Origin: Plantago major
Lineage: Eukaryota; Streptophyta; Magnoliopsida; Lamiales; Plantaginaceae
Direction of reading: 5' to 3'
Length of the DNA: 64,000 nucleotides
Assembly (NCBI GenBank): GCA_026545765.1
Contig: CM048840.1
Span: forward strand, 51,956,580-52,020,579
Positions 1 to 11,628 of the stretch are shown here, piece by piece. Under the pieces are notes generated by a model. That model was given only the letters and a program-made list of their open reading frames with translations. It searched no databases and was not told the origin of the DNA. Every line of letters begins with the position of its first letter. Within the stretch, counting starts at the first letter, position 1. The translations under genes and the position numbers were made by a program.

Positions 1-1850
1 TGTGGGAAGCACATGACAGGAGACAAAGAAAATCTGATTAACTACAAAAAATGCAATGATGGACCAATTATCAGGTTTGCTGGAGGAGATGAAAATCCAA
101 CCATAGGTTTTGGCAATTTGAAGTTCGGCGCCCTCACAATCTCCGAAGTACTTCATGTAAAGGGATTGAAATATAATCTCCTAAGCATGAGTCAACTAGT
201 AGACAAAGGGTACACTGTCAAGTTCAAGTTAAAACTATGTAAAGTGATTGACAATGAGTCAAAGCAGTCAGTCTTGGTTGCAAGGCGTAAAGGAAATCTT
301 TATGTTGCTGATTGGGCATCCGCCACAACCGAAGAATGTCTCATGGTGAGTCAATCACACCTCAAGAAAATTGGCTATGGCATAAAAGAATGAGTCACTT
401 GAATTTCAAAACTCTGAATAAACTAGCCAAGAAAGAGTTGGTGGTTGGTTTACCCAAAATGGCATATAGAAAAGAAGGTGTATGCTCAGCTTACCAAATG
501 GGAAAACAATCCAAAACATCTTTCAAGTCTAAAACTAGACATTCCAGTGAGAGGCCACTGCAAATGTTACATATGGATATGTTTGAATCCTCAGTAACTA
601 GTTATGCAGGAAAGAAGTATGGTCTGGTTGTTGTTGATGATTACTCAAGATTCACTTGGGTTGTCTCTCTCAAACACAAATCTGATGCAAGGGTTGAGAT
701 ACCTAACTTGCTGAATAAGCTCGAAGTCATGAAAAATGACAAGGTATCATGAATCGAATCGACCATGGTACTGAGTTTGTGAACCAGTACATTAAAGAAT
801 TTTGTACTTGCAAAGGTATACAACATCAACTATCTTCTGTAAGGATACCACAACAAAATGGTGTTGCTGAAAGAAAGAATAGGACCCTGAAAGAAGCAGC
901 AAGACCAATGCTTTCTATTGGATTGAAGCTGTAAAGACAGCATGCTATACTCAAAATAGATGTCTGATTAACAAACACCATGACAAAACTCCGTACGAGC
1001 TTTTCATTGGTAGACCCCCTAGTATCAAACATCTAAGGGTGTTTGGTTGCAGATGTTTCGTTCTTAACAATGGAAAAGAATACTTGAGAACATTTCAACC
1101 AAAGGCAGATGAAGGAGTATTTCTTGGTTATTCTCTGAATAGCAAAGACTACAGAATCTACAACAAAAGAACGCAAAAGATCGAAGAATCTATTCACGTA
1201 GTATTCTATGAAGGAAACAAGAAAGTACTCTTAAATGATGATCTCTCAGATAGGTTCAAAGAACTAATGATTAAAGATTCTGAAAAAGGATCCTCAGAAG
1301 GAAACAATTCTATCATTCAAATAGAGGATGAGTCTGACGATGAAAAGCAACCTATGCTTAGTAACAACTAGATGACTCTAAGACATGATGAAGAATTTCC
1401 TATGAGAATTCCATAAATGGAACAAAGCTCGAGAACCTTCATCATGAAAAGGTATCGAAAATGAGATTGCTGAAATGCAAGATCAAATATCTCTAACATG
1501 AAAAAGTGTCGATATTCATGACATTTCCCATGTCGGATATCCAGATCTTGCCAAGTATCTCATCAAGATCATATTGATTCACATTCAAATCAAATTGATA
1601 TTGATCCTACTAGTTCAAAACCCATTATGAAATGGATAAGAAATCATCCTTCAAAGATGTGATTGGTCCCATAGACCAAGGAGTTAGAACTAGAAGAGCA
1701 ATATTTGAAAATGCAAGTTGTCTCTATGGATGTTTCATCTCAAAATTGAACAAGGACTATAGAAGAAGCATTAAAAGATCAAGATTGGATCTACGCAATG
1801 CAAGAAGAGTTGGATCAATTTGAGAGAAACAAAGTCCTGAAACCGTTCCA
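1..1850 (+). pseudogene. Sire-1 protease/integrase part of pol (fossil)
   Basis: The first codons are the tail of the Copia protease active-site block (CGKHMTGD, normally DSGC then HMTG). A GAG-pre-integrase segment follows (GLKYNLLSMSQL, then WLWHKRMSHLNF) and the integrase core with HMDMFESS, VVVDDYSRFTWV and DHGTEFVNQYIKEF. The C-terminal integrase part has the typical VFGCRCFVLNNGKEYLRTF stretch at about 1036-1095, then an acidic low-complexity linker toward reverse transcriptase. The same blocks in the same order occur in Sire-3 at about 32930-34620, which supports the reading. The region is broken many times and is a relic. Confidence 0.88.
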
Positions 1851-3271
1851 TTTGTTGACGGAATATCATGTCGGAACCAAGTGGGTTTCGAAACAAAATG
1901 AATGAGTCTGGTGAAATAACCGTAAATAAAGCTAGGTTGTTTGCCAGGATTCACCTGCATCAAGGACTAGATTTTGATGAATCTTATGCACCGGTTGCAA
2001 GATTGGATGCAATAAGACTCTTTTAGCCTTTGACTCATAATGACTTTCTGATTTATCAGATGGATGTCAAGAGTGCATTTCTAAATGGTGAACTGGCTGA
2101 GGAAGTCTATGTTGAGCAACCACCAGGTTTTGAAGTTTCCTCAGAAAGTAGGATGGTCTATAAGCTTCAAAAAGCTCTGTATGGGCTGAAACAAGCTTCA
2201 AGAGCATGGTATGATACATTGGCCAGATACCTACTAGAAAGTGGCTTCAAGAAAGGAGATGTTGACAAAACAATCTTCACACTGAACCATGACGGGAAAC
2301 TGCTTTTAGTTCAAGTATATGTTGATGACATTATATTTGGATCTAAAGACAAGCAACTTTGTGAAGATTTTGCTGAACTCATGAAATGTAAATTTGAGAT
2401 GAGCATGATGGGAGAATTGAATTACTTCCTAGGGCTGCAAGTCGAGCAACTCAATGATGGAATATTCATTAGTCAAACAAAGTATGCAAAGGACATGCTC
2501 AATAAATTTAATCTAAAGCCTTCTGAAAAGAATGCTAAGATACCAATGAGCATCGGAACCAAACTGACCTACACTGAATCTGACAAGAGTGTTGAAGAAC
2601 ACAAGTATAGGAAATTGATTGGATCACTACTTTACCTCACTGCAAGTAGACCTGATATTCAATATGCAGTTGGAGTGTGTACTAGATTTCAGACAAATCC
2701 AATGCAGTCACACTACAACATTGCTATGAAAATATTAAGGTATGTAAAAGGTACTGTAGAAGTTGGATTGTGGTATCCAAAAGAGAGTGAATTGAGTTTG
2801 GTTGGCTATTCAGATGCCGACTAGGCTGGATCATTGCTTGATAGAAAAAGCACCTCAGGAACTTGTCAAGTTCTTGGTGCTAGATTAATATCATGGTTCA
2901 GCAAGAAACAAAATTCAATTGCCACATCTACCACAGAGGCTGAATATATTGCTGCTGGGTGTTGTGCTTCACAGATATTGTGGATACAACAACAACTCAA
3001 AGACTATGGACTCAATGAAGAGAAAACTCCCATTTTCTGTGACAACACAAGTGCCATTGCCATAACTCAGAATTCTAAGTTTCATGCAAGAACAAAGCAC
3101 ATTGATGTTAGACACCACTTCATCAGAGACCATGTTGAAAAGGGCAATATAGAGATACTCAAGATTGGCACTGAAGACCAACTTGCAGATATCTTCACTA
3201 AGCCACTACAAGAAAGTAGATTCTTAGCCTTAAGACACAGTCTTGGACTAATGGAGCTACCAAAGAACTGA
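1850..3271 (+). pseudogene. Sire-1 reverse transcriptase and RNase H (fossil)
   Basis: Copia reverse transcriptase motifs are plain: [39 protein letters not shown] and the catalytic YVDDIIFGS near 2320-2345. RNase H follows with GYSDAD, LDRKSTSGTCQ, SWFSKKQNSIATSTTEAEY, CDNTSAIAITQN, HIDVRHHFIRDH and ADIFTKPLQESR at about 3190-3220, the usual Copia C-terminus. Polymerase and RNase H convert the RNA genome to DNA in virus-like particles. The protein tail GLMELPKN ends at 3271 and matches the Sire-3 copy. Broken at several points in the 5' part, better kept in the 3' part. Confidence 0.9.
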
Positions 3272-3312
3272 AAAAGTTCAGAAAAGAGATATCAAAGAAG
3301 AGAGAAGAGAAA

Positions 3313-3416
3313 TCTGGAACGGGTATCCAGAGAAGAGGAATCTGGAACGGGTATCCAGAAACCAAAGGCTAAAGGGTAAAATGGCTATTTGAAGATCTCT
3401 GAGACGGGTACTCAGA
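3313..3416 (+). other. Three covarying hairpins in the Sire-1 spacer
   Basis: TCTGGAACGGGTATCCAGA occurs at 3313-3331 and 3341-3359: a 6-bp stem (TCTGGA/TCCAGA) closing the loop ACGGGTA. At 3398-3416 the variant TCTGAGACGGGTACTCAGA keeps the same seven-base loop, while both stem arms change together (TCTGAG/CTCAGA). Sire-3 has an identical first-type hairpin at 36364-36382. Paired changes with a constant loop suggest selection on RNA or DNA structure; the role is unknown. Confidence 0.8.
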
Positions 3417-3854
3417 TATCTAGATCACTCAGTGAGGGGGAACACAAAAGAGAATAGTACAGCTGACTGCATTCAACTACTCTCTTGAAATTTGTATCAT
3501 TACTATCTTTGTGTAAAACTTGGACAAATACTAAGTGTGAGATAGACTCAGATGCAAACAGTGTTCTTAGGCACACAGAGAAATGTGATTCAGATAGCTA
3601 ATAGCCAAAATTCATTAAACGGGCACAATTACATTTGTTGATTGTGATCATTGCTGAAGAAGCAATGGTGACCCTTGATGAATTGGGCGATTGATCTTCT
3701 GGCGAGATTAATTCTCGAAATAGTGGATCGTTGAAATTCGGCAGGCCCACTATGCATTTAATGCCGAACAAGCTTTTACTCACGCCTGCCTGCAATTCAC
3801 AGATACTTACACACAAAATCAATTTGTATGTATATGTCTGTGGAGATTACATAG

Positions 3855-3867
3855 CTATATATATGAG
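3855..3867 (+). promoter_or_regulatory. TATA-like box upstream of the extra ORF (Sire-1)
   Basis: CTATATATATGAG lies about 204 bp before the ATG at 4059. Sire-3 has CTATATATATAGG at 36946, 215 bp before its corresponding ATG at 37161. Conservation of position in two diverged families hints at an internal promoter for the extra ORF. This is inferred from sequence only. Confidence 0.4.
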
Positions 3868-4058
3868 ATTTTGGCAAAAGAAATTACTTTCGCCTAATCC
3901 AACATACAGACGTGCACAAGAATAGCAAAATTATCTTCTTCTATTTCTCTGCAAATTTCTTCAACCTCTGCAAATCTCTGTTAGTTTTTCTGCAAAGAAT
4001 CACTAATCTCTAACCCAAAATTCTTTCAAACTTCGAAAAACTTACACTATATAAAGAG

Positions 4059-7000
4059 ATGGCTCCTAAGCGTTTGTCTACACAGAAACCCCAATCTTCT
4101 ATCACTGGTACTGCTGAAAAGCAAGCACCAGAGTTGGTGATAGTAAACAATCGATTGGTAGGAAACTTTAATCCTGATCATTGGACTTCAAATCACAGGA
4201 TGATTTGGGGTGGTGCCATGATTGAGGAATACCTCACGGCTGCTGTTAAAAACCAAGCCGATAGGAAACTGATCCTTGACATGCTTGAAAAGGCACAAAT
4301 CAAGGGTTTTCTATCTGCTCTTCCCAGTGGAATCTCTTCACTAGATGTGTTAGAATTCTACAATAACTCCAGGATTATATCCTGTGTTTCTGAAGGCACT
4401 GCAATAGTGTCTATAAAGACTTCAGTCCAAGGAAAGGAAATCCTTCTGGACTTAACAACTTTCTGCAAGTTGTTTGAACTTCAAAATCTTGGAAAGGATT
4501 TTGAAATAGACACCAAGGATGATGATCTCCTTGAAGGTGTAAAAGCAATTGTCAATGACGCGTGTGTGATCTTGAAAATCGATACACCCACCGATTTCAA
4601 GCTTCGACATCAGAACCAGACATCTGTTGGTTCACTGGGATGTGTTGGCATGCATTCTTCACAGATGCTTTGATGGTCTACAAGGAGGTGCTGACCAGAT
4701 AAGCCAAGAACGCTGGATGATGATGTTCTTGCTACAACAACAAGAAAAAAGGCTGGAAAACCCTTTTAATTGGGGGAAGTACGCCTTCATGAAATTTGTG
4801 AAGAAGATTCAAGGATTTGAGCCTACAATCGCTAAGGGACTTGCTGAGCCAAAGGCCACAGTAAGCTATGGTCTGGAGATATGCTACTTACTGGAATGTC
4901 TTGGCATTGAGCTCAGAGAGACGGCAGATATTGCCAACAGTAACCTACTCTACAAATATGAGTATACAAACATGATGAAAAAGGTTACTGGATCTCAAAA
5001 AGGTTACAAGAAGCGAAAGACTGAAGAGGTATCTGAGGGAAAAGTTGCGACCAAGAAGCCCAGAACTTCACGAAAGAAGTCTGCTGGCAAATCAGAAGGC
5101 ACACCCATTGAGGTTGTCGATTCCCAGATACCTGCTGTAGCTGCCGATGAACTCATAAATGCAGATGAACTCATCAATGCTGCAAAAGAGGTATCGGCTA
5201 CTGAACAAGTAGACTCAGCAAGAGAAAGTGCTTTCAGAAATGTGAAGACTATTACAGAAAGCCTTGCTGATGAACTCATAAATACTGCCAAAAGTGGTGA
5301 AAGATACCAAGCCCTATCTGCAGAAACCGCAGGAATTATGGATCAATCAGTTCCTAATGCTGATGAAAGCTCTGATGATGAAGATGATGAACTAATCATC
5401 TCTCAAGTCCTAGAAAAATCGAAAAGGGCTAAGGTTACTGAAATAGTAACTGGTGTAGAGATATCTGAAAAAGAACCTACACCACAGGTTGCTGAACAAG
5501 CACCTATAGCAAAGGTTGTTGGTGCCATCACACCATTAGGGACAGTCACATATGCACAACTTCAAGAAGCCCTGATGAGTGGTGACCTAGTATTGGCTGA
5601 CGCTGATGTCAACGCCACACTTAAAGATCTGGAAGAGCTCTCAAATGCTCAAACGTCTGCTTCCAGACAACCACAACAACCACAACCACAACAGCCACAA
5701 GTGGTTGATGAAATGGTAAATGAACTTCATTTCGACATGCCAGCAATGCAATTTGCTGAAGAAAATCCTGCAAATGAGCAGGTTCCCCAACTCCAAGAGA
5801 GGGATCAAACTGAGACACCTACTCATAATGATCAACCAGGGGAGGCAACTGAGTTAGCCACTCAGGAAAAGGTTGAAGTACCTCAAACTTCCAACAAAGA
5901 AGCAACACTGGAACAACGAGACCAACTCATGGAAGGGTCACAAGTTTCAGAGACTACTCAGCCTGACATTGCTCAGGTAGCTGAATGGTTTGTACTTGTG
6001 AATCTCTTTGTGTTTTCTGTCTTATTAACTAATAAAAATTCTTTGTTACAGGCTGAATTAGAAATAAAAGAGCAAGAGGAAGCTGCAAAGCTTGCCTCAG
6101 AATCTGAGAAGGAGGCCTCCATAGCCTCACCACTTAAGGAACAGGAGCCTGTCTCACAGGTAGAAGACAGTTCCTTAAGATATAACATCTCAGATATGTG
6201 CTTTATACACTTGACTAATACTATTAAGTGTTTGTTTCTAATAGGCTCCAACTGAGAAGAAAAATGAAGAGACTAAAAAGTCTCTCTCTTTAGAAAAGAA
6301 TCCAGAGACTCCTAAGGTCTCTGAGGAACAAGTATCTGAACCTTCTGCAGAGAAGGTATATCATTCAGATACCTATAATCTTCAAAGACAAATCTCTGAT
6401 TATTTTTCTCAAACTAACACTGTCTACTTAAACAGGTTCAAAAAGAAGTAGAAGTTGCTGGGGAGTTGCTCGCTCAATCCCCACAACCAATGGAAATTGA
6501 TGAGGCGTCAAAACCTTCATCACAAGAAAAATTTCCAGAGACTGCACAAGTCTCTGAGCAACAAGTATCTCAGCCTCCAATAGTGGAGGTAATTGACCTC
6601 TCAGATATCTGATTTTGAAAATAGAATTTTTCTTGATAAAATTTCCTAAGTGTTATGTTTCTAATCTCAGGTTCAAGGCGAAAGAAAGATCACTGAGGAT
6701 CAGACTTCCCAGTCTCCTCCTCATATCCAGATCTCTGAGGCACCTGGAACCTCAGTAGTCCAACCCTCTGAGCTTGTTGCTGTTGCACATGTAACACAGA
6801 TACTTGACTACTCTAAAACTCAGATATCTAAACAAGTTTTGAAACTAACTCAAAACTCTTTCTTTCAGGCTCAAAGTAGTGCCTATGAGAACTTCTTCCT
6901 TTTCAAGACTCATACCTTGCCAAAGCATATTCAATGCTTCAAGAAATGGCAAAGGTTAAGGTGCTCTGATCTCTCTGAAATACTGAGAATCACAGATCAA

Positions 7001-9579
7001 CCAACAAGACGAGCACGAGCTCTTGACCTGGAAAACTACATCCATGCAATGTTCCCTACTGAACAATATCGAGTTAGACCTTAATGCATAAGGATTTTTC
7101 CAAGAAAGTGGCACAAATTGGTGCAAGCCTTCAAACAGTGATGGTCGACAAGATTGCGAGATGGCATTCAAGCCATCCCCGCCGAACACTACAATTTATT
7201 CCTTCTGAACAAGAAGAGGTTAATGGGCAGAAGATCACTATTCCTGAAGTGATTAATCTTGTATCTGAAGACGATGAGGAGGAAGAAATAGATGATAATA
7301 ACTTTGATGAACCTCCCTCTGACCATCACAAAAAGAATGATGGTGATATGACGGATGATGATGCCCCTACACCAGGGACAGGAGGAATTGCACAAGGAAA
7401 CAATGCCTCAGCTACTGAAAAACACACTGAGAGGACACCACAGCAATCCCATCCTCCATCTCCTCAGAAATCCACTCATCCTTCACAACAATCCCAACAA
7501 CAAAAAGACACTACTGAACAAGTAGTTGAGCACTCTGAGGAAACAACTCAGAAGATATTAAATACTCAAACCAGAACTGCTCAACTCAAACAACTGTTGG
7601 AAGAAGAGCAACAGCTCCATCTTCAACTTGAAGAAGAGCTAGTTAAATCCAGAGATAAGCTCAATCAACTACAAGATCAATACTTACAAGAGACAGTAGC
7701 TTACTCTGAGATTAAAGAGCTCCAAGATGTTGTAAATGCTATTGATAAGGAGCTAGATACTGAAGAAGTATCTAAAGAAAAGCATGATGCTAAGGCTGCA
7801 TCACCATCAAAAGAAAAACCATCCTCCTCTCAGAAAGGAAAGAAGCCCATCTCTGAGATGGTTGCTGGACTGGAAAATCTTGAAAATGTCCAAGAGGATG
7901 AAGATCACTGGGCTGATGACTCAGATGATGAAGAAGACAAGACTTTGGCAGAACACCGCAATGAACACTTGACGATTTCTCATCTTAAAAGGAAGCTAAT
8001 TGCTCCAGAAGTTTTCAACAAATTGCAAAATGTCCACTCCCATGAATATATGAATAGATATCAAGTTTTGGCACATCTTAAAAGGGAGATGTCTTCACAA
8101 AACAAAGATGTAATTGCCTCCGTCCCCTCAGATATGCAGAAATTCACTGAGCTCATCACTCAGAGAACAACTAGTATGATCATTGCTCAGAAGGATCTGG
8201 GAATGGTAAGGGACGATGATGTGTCACTAGCTGAAAAAGCTTTTCATGAGGCAAATTACATTGCTGGAAAAGCAGATGCCATACTAGGCCCATTGGCAGA
8301 GCTCACTGATAAGGAAAATGGACTTATCAAAAAAAATCAGGAGCTCAAGGTTGAACTTCAGAAGTTGGTCACTGCCTACAACTACTTGCAAAAGAATTTT
8401 GAGTCCCTCTCAGATTTTTTTGTGGTACTTAGTCAGTCAACAATGACTAAGGGGGAAGAATTTGGATCTCAAGATCACGGGGGAGGAAAGAAGAAATCTA
8501 GAGTTGGTGCCGCTCAGAAAGGAAGAGGAAACAAGAAAACTTCCCAGCCACCACTCAGAATAGATGATCCCTCATCAAATCAAGCTGCTTTGCAAATAGT
8601 AGCTACTTCCCAGCAGTCAACTGAAGAAACTACAATGGTAACAAGGGCCATGGCAAAAAGACCTCCAAGGAGTACCAAGGCTCCAAGGAGAAGACTAGTA
8701 AGAGGGATTGATGAATCTTCTGAAGAAGAAGAAGAAGGCCAAATCAAATCCCTGGGCAATGAAGAAGGCTACAAAAGTCTCACAAGAATTAATCTTGATG
8801 ATGATGAAGAGACTGATGAAGAGACTGATGAAGATGAAGCTCCTCTTCACAGAAAAAGGAAAATTGATAGCCTAACTGAACCCATAGCTGCAAAGCCATT
8901 AGCAGCTAAAACACCCTCTGGAAATACCAAGTCAATCCAGGGTGGTTTTTCAAGCAATCCCCCAAAGGAGAATTCTAGACAAAGAAGGAACAGGCTGAGA
9001 GCTGAACAAAGAAAACTTCAACTACCACTCAGGCCTGAAGAAGCCAAGATTGAGTATGTGAAGACCAACAATGACTCCTCTGTCTACAGGTGCATTAATC
9101 AGAAGAATGGCTACTGGATTCTGGAACTCAAGCACTTACTGGTAAATTCAAGGTTTCCAGAACCAATCCATAAACAGCTCATGGCATGGAGAAAAGATAA
9201 GCCAATCTTGATTAACACCAACAACATCAAAGCATGGTTGGATTTTTAAGTAATCAAGAGAACAGAAGCCATGAAGAAGGACCTCTCTGATGAATGTCCT
9301 TATGGAAAGCCAGATGATGTGCATAGAATTCCCAACATTACTGGAACAGGCACAAGAGCAAGACTTGTGGTGGAACCCTATGAGTCCTTCTACATAACTG
9401 AAGATCAATACAAGGGTGACATCAGATATCAGAAGATTATTTATGAATACTTCAAGCTATCAGATATCAGAATCGAGCATGCCTGGATGTGGGGAAAGTA
9501 TCTGTGGGTTAAGCATTTTGTCAAGAGAAATCCCACCAAAACCTACAAGGAAGTCTGTGGATTTGCCAGAGACACATAG
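4059..9579 (+). pseudogene. Sire-1 extra ORF in the env position, intron-bearing
   Basis: A very long ORF region starting MAPKRLSTQKPQ. It has a conserved N-terminal domain of about 330 residues (NRLVGNFNPDHW, FLSALPSGISSLDVLEFYNN, ERWMMMF near 4710), then a Lys/Glu/Pro/Gln-rich linker interrupted by five short introns (5977-6868). A conserved domain (HIQCFKKWQRLRCSDLSEI near 6920) follows, then a long acidic coiled-coil section (about 7550-8420) and a basic C-terminal part with VYRCINQKNGYWILELKHLL near 9080. I see no convincing signal peptide or membrane anchor, so calling it an envelope rests on position alone. Sire-3 carries the homologue at 37161-42321. Lightly broken (a few breaks). Confidence 0.72.
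5977..6868 (+). other. Array of five short predicted introns in the Sire-1 extra ORF
   Basis: Five GT...AG segments of 75-85 bp: about 5977-6051, 6160-6244, 6356-6435, 6589-6670 and 6791-6868. Each is T/A-rich and ends in a pyrimidine-rich tract plus AG, and four of the five acceptors are followed by GCT or GTT then C/G. The four exons between them are 108, 111, 153 and 120 bp, all multiples of three, and two share a PET..VSE.QVS.P pattern, as expected from exon duplication. The same architecture recurs in Sire-3 (38751-39623). Splicing is predicted, not shown. Confidence 0.68.
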
Positions 9580-10045
9580 ATGATTGTTAGAACTCTTCTC
9601 TATAACTACTCTGATGATATCAAAAGGTTTGGTGATAGGAAATTTGCAGACTGATCCATGGAACTGTTTTGAAGACTTGAAGATTTTTGAAGACTTGAAG
9701 ACTTGTCATTCAGAATGTTCACTTGGAGCTTGGTAACTCCTGTTGTTCTATTTGACTAAGTAGTTTCTATGATTTTGCTGATTGATCTTTTCTGTTAAAT
9801 CTTGAAAAAGTTATCTGTAAGCTTTCTCTATATCATATCTGATGAACTTACTCTCAGATATCATTTTCTATAAAAGATAACTTATCAGCAAAGATCACAC
9901 CTTGTGATTTGGTTGATGTTTACTTTCTGCACTTAATTATATGAATTAAAAGATCATAAGAAATGATTAAGTGGTGGATTGTTTCCTCATCCAGATTTGT
10001 AATAGGTCAGATAGTCATCGTTGACTGATCATAATGGGGGAAATT
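9580..10045 (+). other. Sire-1 3' noncoding region with polypurine tract
   Basis: A T-rich stretch after the extra ORF. It ends in the polypurine tract GGGGGAAATT at 10036-10045, directly before the LTR, as needed for plus-strand priming. The sequence CACCTTGTGATTTGGTTGATG near 9898 is nearly identical in Sire-3 (about 42567), so part of this noncoding DNA is conserved. Confidence 0.8.
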
Positions 10046-11628
10046 TGTTAGGAATATCTGTTTAGATTTTGATCAGCAACCTAATGACTTATCTTTGCTC
10101 AGAAAGGTGATTAGTACTCTTAGTTCACTTGAACACTGTAAAAGACGAAACTCACTGAGTATGATTGTCTAGCAAATCTTGTATAGGATGTTAGGTCTCG
10201 AAATGTAATTTTTATTTTCTGAAGAAGACCAAGAAGAAGGCATCCAGCAGGAAAAGATCAACGGATTTGAAGATTTGAAGACTGCACAAGATTGCTGAAG
10301 ACAAGGTTTTCCAGAAACCTATGACCAGATATCTTGGAGAAACAAGTGTTTCAAAACACAAGAGTTGCAAAAGATATCTGAGAATAAAAGGTTTTTGAGA
10401 CGAGGAAAGTGCCCACATATATCTACACTCAGATACCTTGGACATAAAATATGCTTCTGAAAAAGAAACATATTATAACAAGTTGTTCAAACAAGTGGTA
10501 TCTGGAGCTATGATGATCTCTGGAAAAGAACGTGCAAAGCCTCAGAAAGCTTGCATAGTTCCGTTGGCACTACAGGACAAAATATAGTACAATGCATTAA
10601 ATGCACAAACAGAAATGTCTGAACAAAAGCGGTAGCTTCTGAAGAAGAAGACAAGCCTGCTACAGTACTATATTCAGATATCAATAGTTTGAATTCGATT
10701 TAAGCCTAACAGATACTATTCAAACGGCACTCAAAATTCATCTATAAATATCAACACTTAGACTGCTTGAGAATACACATTAGAATACACTGAACTCCAA
10801 GAACAGTCACACAAGCGCTCTCAAGCAAACTACTTACCTTCAAGCTTTCAGTTGCGACCAAAGCTCTTGATTCTAAGTAGCACAAAAGTTCTAAGTGTCC
10901 TGATCCTTAACGAGCATTGTTATTTGTGAAAGAGTTGAACTAAGATTTATTATCCAAGTTTCATTCTCTTGAACACTTACCATAGACTTGGGTTAGTAGA
11001 GAACAAGATACCATACATTGCAAAGTGTATTAAGTATACTTGATTCACAGAGCTATCTGAATAACTGAACAAGTTATTAAAGAAGCTCACCTGACAAACT
11101 AACTTAACCAACACCTTAAACGGTGTGGAGTACAGGAAGTACTTAGTTTGGGAAACTAAGGAATAACTCCAACGTTATTGAGCAAAGGAAGTACTTAGTT
11201 TGGGAAACTAAGGAATTCAAAAGGTTTAGATCAGAAGTACTTGGCTGTTAAAGCCGGGGAATAACTCAGGGGGAACACTTGGTTGGGAACCTAGTGCATT
11301 TAGGAATTAAGAAAAGATATCTGTAAGGTTACCTCATTTATCTTAGTGGAGTCTAGGTCTGAGAAAGACCGAAGTGGATTAGTTGAAGGATTATGCCACC
11401 TTCAGATACCACTATAAAAAGACTTGTGTTATTTACTTTCTGCAGTTTATTACTTATTTTACTTATTGCAAAGTACTTACACTTATCTTTGAACACGCAC
11501 TTATCTCGAAGTCTTCCGCTCTACGAAATTAAGTATCGATATCTGAAAGCGTTTATCGACAAAAGTTTTAAAAGACTATTCACCCCCCCCCCCTCTAGTC
11601 TTTTACTTTGCCGTTATCTGGACCAACA
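10046..11628 (+). repeat. Sire-1 3' LTR
   Basis: Starts TGTTAGGAATATCTG and ends TCTGGACCAACA, the same termini as both Sire-3 LTRs; length 1583 bp against 1433 bp. A C-rich run (about 11583-11593) lies just before TAGTCTTTTACTTTG near the 3' end, as in all LTRs of this group here. Hairpin modules are at 11142-11160, 11194-11212 and 11276-11296. Confidence 0.92.

Larger units (their letters stand above)
3272..4058 (+). other. Sire-1 spacer between pol and the extra ORF
   Basis: About 790 bp of noncoding DNA. It holds three hairpins at 3313-3416 (listed separately), a purine-rich tract GTGAGGGGGAACAC near 3433 that resembles the extra polypurine tracts known in Sireviruses, and a TATA-like box near 3855. 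The downstream part is rich in TCTCTGCAAA, like a plant 5' leader. Sire-3 has the same spacer arrangement at 36237-37160. No convincing ORF lies here. Confidence 0.7.
1..11628 (+). mobile_element. Sire-1: Sirevirus-type Ty1/copia element, left end outside window
   Basis: Order seen: protease/GAG-pre-integrase, integrase, reverse transcriptase, RNase H, spacer, long extra ORF, polypurine tract and one 3' LTR. An extra ORF between pol and the 3' LTR marks the Sirevirus lineage of Copia. The 5' LTR and gag lie left of the window. The element ends at 11628 and abuts gag sequence of Sire-2 in the opposite strand, so it inserted into Sire-2. Pol is heavily decayed (on the order of ten breaks); the extra ORF has only a few. 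The LTR is clearly related to, but diverged from, that of Sire-3, so it is a sister family rather than a copy. Confidence 0.9.

Noticed and set aside
5977-6051. Hydrophobic stretch WFVLVNLFVFSVLL as a membrane anchor of the extra ORF
   Set aside because: It is the translation of a predicted intron in Sire-1 and is not kept in Sire-3.
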